Positions 62,978 to 64,000 of a stretch of DNA of 64,000 bases are shown here, piece by piece. The notes under the pieces were generated by a model. The model searched no databases. It was not told the origin of the DNA and saw only the letters and a list, made by a program, of their open reading frames with translations. The stretch covers positions 1 through 64,000 of the forward strand of contig QCBP01000007.1 of assembly GCA_003279055.1 (NCBI GenBank), in the 5' to 3' direction. The DNA is from Prochlorococcus sp. AG-347-I21 (GTDB lineage Bacteria > Cyanobacteriota > Cyanobacteriia > PCC-6307 > Cyanobiaceae). Numbering within the stretch: the first letter of the stretch is position 1; each line of letters opens with the position of its first letter. A program made the translations under genes and the position numbers.

Positions 62978-62999
62978 ATGTAGTATATTTGTACTACAT
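62978..62999. promoter_or_regulatory. LexA-box-like palindrome
   Basis: ATGTAGTA-TATTTG-TACTACAT, an 8-bp perfect inverted repeat with 6-bp spacer. Its inner 14 bp, AGTATATTTGTACT at 62982-62995, match the cyanobacterial LexA (SOS) consensus RGTACNNNDGTWCB at all defined positions but one. It sits 13 bp upstream of the small gene at 63013. Confidence 0.55.
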
Positions 63000-63012
63000 A
63001 TAAATTAAGATT

Positions 63013-63225
63013 ATGTCTATCTCTAGATCAAAAAATTTTGAACGAAAATTAGATAATTTTGCAAAAGAAGCAAAAAATGAATTGAATAACGTTTGTGGAT
63101 CTTCATTATGGGAAAGTCTTGGCTTTGTTTTTTTTGATCAATTAGAAGATTCTGACAAAATCGCGAAAGCAAATTTTTACTATGGTCAACTTCAAATAAT
63201 TAACGAAATTAAATTCTCAATTTAA
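63013..63225 (+). CDS. small conserved hypothetical protein, possibly SOS-controlled
   Basis: A 70-residue soluble protein, helical and polar: SISRSKNFERKLDNFAKEAK, then NVCGSSLWESLGFVFFDQLE and KANFYYGQLQIINEIKFS. One Cys and one Trp in a conserved-looking centre. No family known to me. Its start is immediately after a LexA-like palindrome, so transcription may respond to DNA damage or be repressed. It is downstream of ycf39 in the same direction, 53 bp away. Confidence 0.65.
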   Translation: MSISRSKNFERKLDNFAKEAKNELNNVCGSSLWESLGFVFFDQLEDSDKIAKANFYYGQLQIINEIKFSI

Positions 63226-63326
63226 TTTTAATGCCAAATTTTTAAGTAAGTTATTTGTCCTAAATCAATTTAGGCCAATCTTTTTCTGATACTATAGATT
63301 TAGTAAGAAAACTAACTGAATAATTA

Positions 63327-63593
63327 ATGATTGAAACTTCAGGTGTAATAGAAAAAGAGCAGGGAAATGGGTTTTATTTGGTTACCTTAGAGCAACCTGA
63401 AGGACATCAATGTTTATGCAGAGCTGCAGGTAAATTAACTAAATTTAGAATTAAATTATTAGCTGGAGACAAAGTATTAGTTGAGATAAGTCCTTATGAT
63501 CTGTCTCGAGGGCGGATAACTTATCGAGAGAGAAATGCTGGTGGTGCCAAGCCTACTACTAATAAAAATAATCCTAAGAGGAATAATAAGTGA
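63327..63593 (+). CDS. infA: translation initiation factor IF-1
   Basis: An 88-residue S1-like OB-fold protein: MIETSGVIEKEQGNGFYLVTL, RAAGKLTKFRIKLLAGDKVLVE, and DLSRGRITYRERNAGG. The pattern GDKV.VE.SPYDL.RGRI..R is the IF-1 signature. The C-terminal tail is extended with basic KPTTNKNNPKRNNK. IF-1 blocks the ribosomal A site in initiation. It lies just before, and is convergent with, the thioredoxin reductase gene, 7 bp apart. Confidence 0.9.
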   Translation: MIETSGVIEKEQGNGFYLVTLEQPEGHQCLCRAAGKLTKFRIKLLAGDKVLVEISPYDLSRGRITYRERNAGGAKPTTNKNNPKRNNK

Positions 63594-63600
63594 AGTAGCT

Positions 63601-64000
63601 CTAGATAATATTTTTTATCGCTTCTTTAAACTCACTTCTTTGTTTAACACCTTGCCATTGTTTTTTTAGTAATTTTTCTTTAAAAAGTTGAACAGTAGGC
63701 GTTCCATTAATACCGGCTTGCTTCGCAATATCTTGATCTTTATCAATATCTATTTCAACTCCCAAAACTGCACCATCAAGTTCTTTGATTACCCTTTTTA
63801 ACTGGGGTTTCAAAACATGACATGGTCCGCAGCTTGGGGAACTAAAAATTACTAAGATAGGTTTTTTACTCTCATGATAAAGTTTCCTTAATGCATAACT
63901 GCCTTTTTGCCATTCAGAGTTTGAATTGAAAGTATCTTCATTAACTTCTTCTTCATTAAAATCTGATGAATTAAGTTTTTTTTCTGGTTCAGGAGTTTCT
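63601..64000 (-). CDS. trxB: NTRC-type thioredoxin reductase, C-terminal thioredoxin domain (partial)
   Basis: The right edge cuts the gene: 133 codons are visible on the minus strand, with no start. They hold a Glu/Asn-rich linker (ETPEPEKKLNSSDFNEEEVN) and a thioredoxin fold with active site SSPSCGPCHVLKPQL, then GINGTPTVQLF and the end FKEAIKNII. NADPH-thioredoxin reductase with a C-terminal thioredoxin (NTRC) is the usual cyanobacterial/plastid protein with this tail and motif. It supports peroxiredoxins and redox control of metabolism. The reductase domain lies outside the window. Confidence 0.8.
   Translation of the reverse strand, partial: ETPEPEKKLNSSDFNEEEVNEDTFNSNSEWQKGSYALRKLYHESKKPILVIFSSPSCGPCHVLKPQLKRVIKELDGAVLGVEIDIDKDQDIAKQAGINGTPTVQLFKEKLLKKQWQGVKQRSEFKEAIKNII

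Overview
The window reads as a chromosomal segment of a high-light-adapted Prochlorococcus. The DNA is strongly AT-rich. It encodes a Pcb chlorophyll a/b antenna protein, photosystem II D2 and CP43, Ycf4, PetM, Ycf39, a Som-type porin and a C-terminal thioredoxin reductase fusion. Genes are packed with little intergenic space and many lack a clear Shine-Dalgarno sequence. REGION 1 (1-21,950) is an extremely AT-rich surface-polysaccharide island. It holds a sugar-phosphate transferase that would start the chain, glycosyltransferases of families GT2, GT4, GT11 (two), GT32 and a GNT-I-like type, a sugar O-methyltransferase, two Wzy/WaaL-like membrane proteins and a lipid-oligosaccharide-flippase-like ABC transporter. 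It also holds most of the enzymes for GDP-fucose (ManC, Gmd, Fcl) and for UDP-glucuronate, UDP-galacturonate and UDP-xylose (GalE, Ugd, a 4-epimerase, a decarboxylase). A tRNA-Arg(UCU) closes the island with its 3' end facing it, which is the usual arrangement for picocyanobacterial islands. A decayed methyltransferase fragment lies at the left edge. REGION 2 (22,300-36,000) is conserved housekeeping: an HTH protein, RsmI, CysQ, PNPase, ribosomal protein S14, RseP, SerRS, the Ycf46 ATPase, and the classic YidC / PH-domain protein / RnpA / L34 block followed by DUF2808, AroH and SppA. REGION 3 (36,000-42,400) carries a DMT exporter, a glycosyltransferase resembling the tetrahydrobiopterin glucosyltransferase of cyanobacteria, an ArnT-like lipid-linked sugar transferase, an AEC transporter, a SemiSWEET and a peroxiredoxin-like protein. 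REGION 4 (42,400-51,700) is rich in genes tied to iron: flavodoxin isiB directly followed by a second-type pcb gene (a mirror image of the isiAB operon of other cyanobacteria), a Som porin, a small secreted protein, a PiuC-like Fe(II)/2-oxoglutarate hydroxylase and the iron-binding protein FutA, the last two divergent around a Fur-like palindrome. REGION 5 (51,700-56,400) has tRNA-Ser(CGA), a rhomboid protease, several tiny proteins, a ferredoxin-cobQ pair and maf. Its largest gene-free stretch (53,369-53,925) carries two small-RNA candidates, one with the exact Yfr1 signature and terminator and one with the Yfr2-family core. The Yfr1 signature is complementary to the ribosome-binding site of the Som porin gene about 5 kb away, and to a segment beside the Yfr2-like RNA. 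REGION 6 (56,400-64,000) is photosynthesis and core metabolism: psbC (broken by an 11-C run, probably a sequence error) overlapping psbD, ycf4, a cyclophilin lipoprotein apparently starting at ATA, ilvH, an alpha/beta hydrolase, petM, ycf39, a small gene with a LexA-like box, infA, and the end of the NTRC-type thioredoxin reductase. The least ordinary signals are the two-RNA locus with its porin target, the isiB-pcb pair, and the SOS-box-like palindrome at 62,980.
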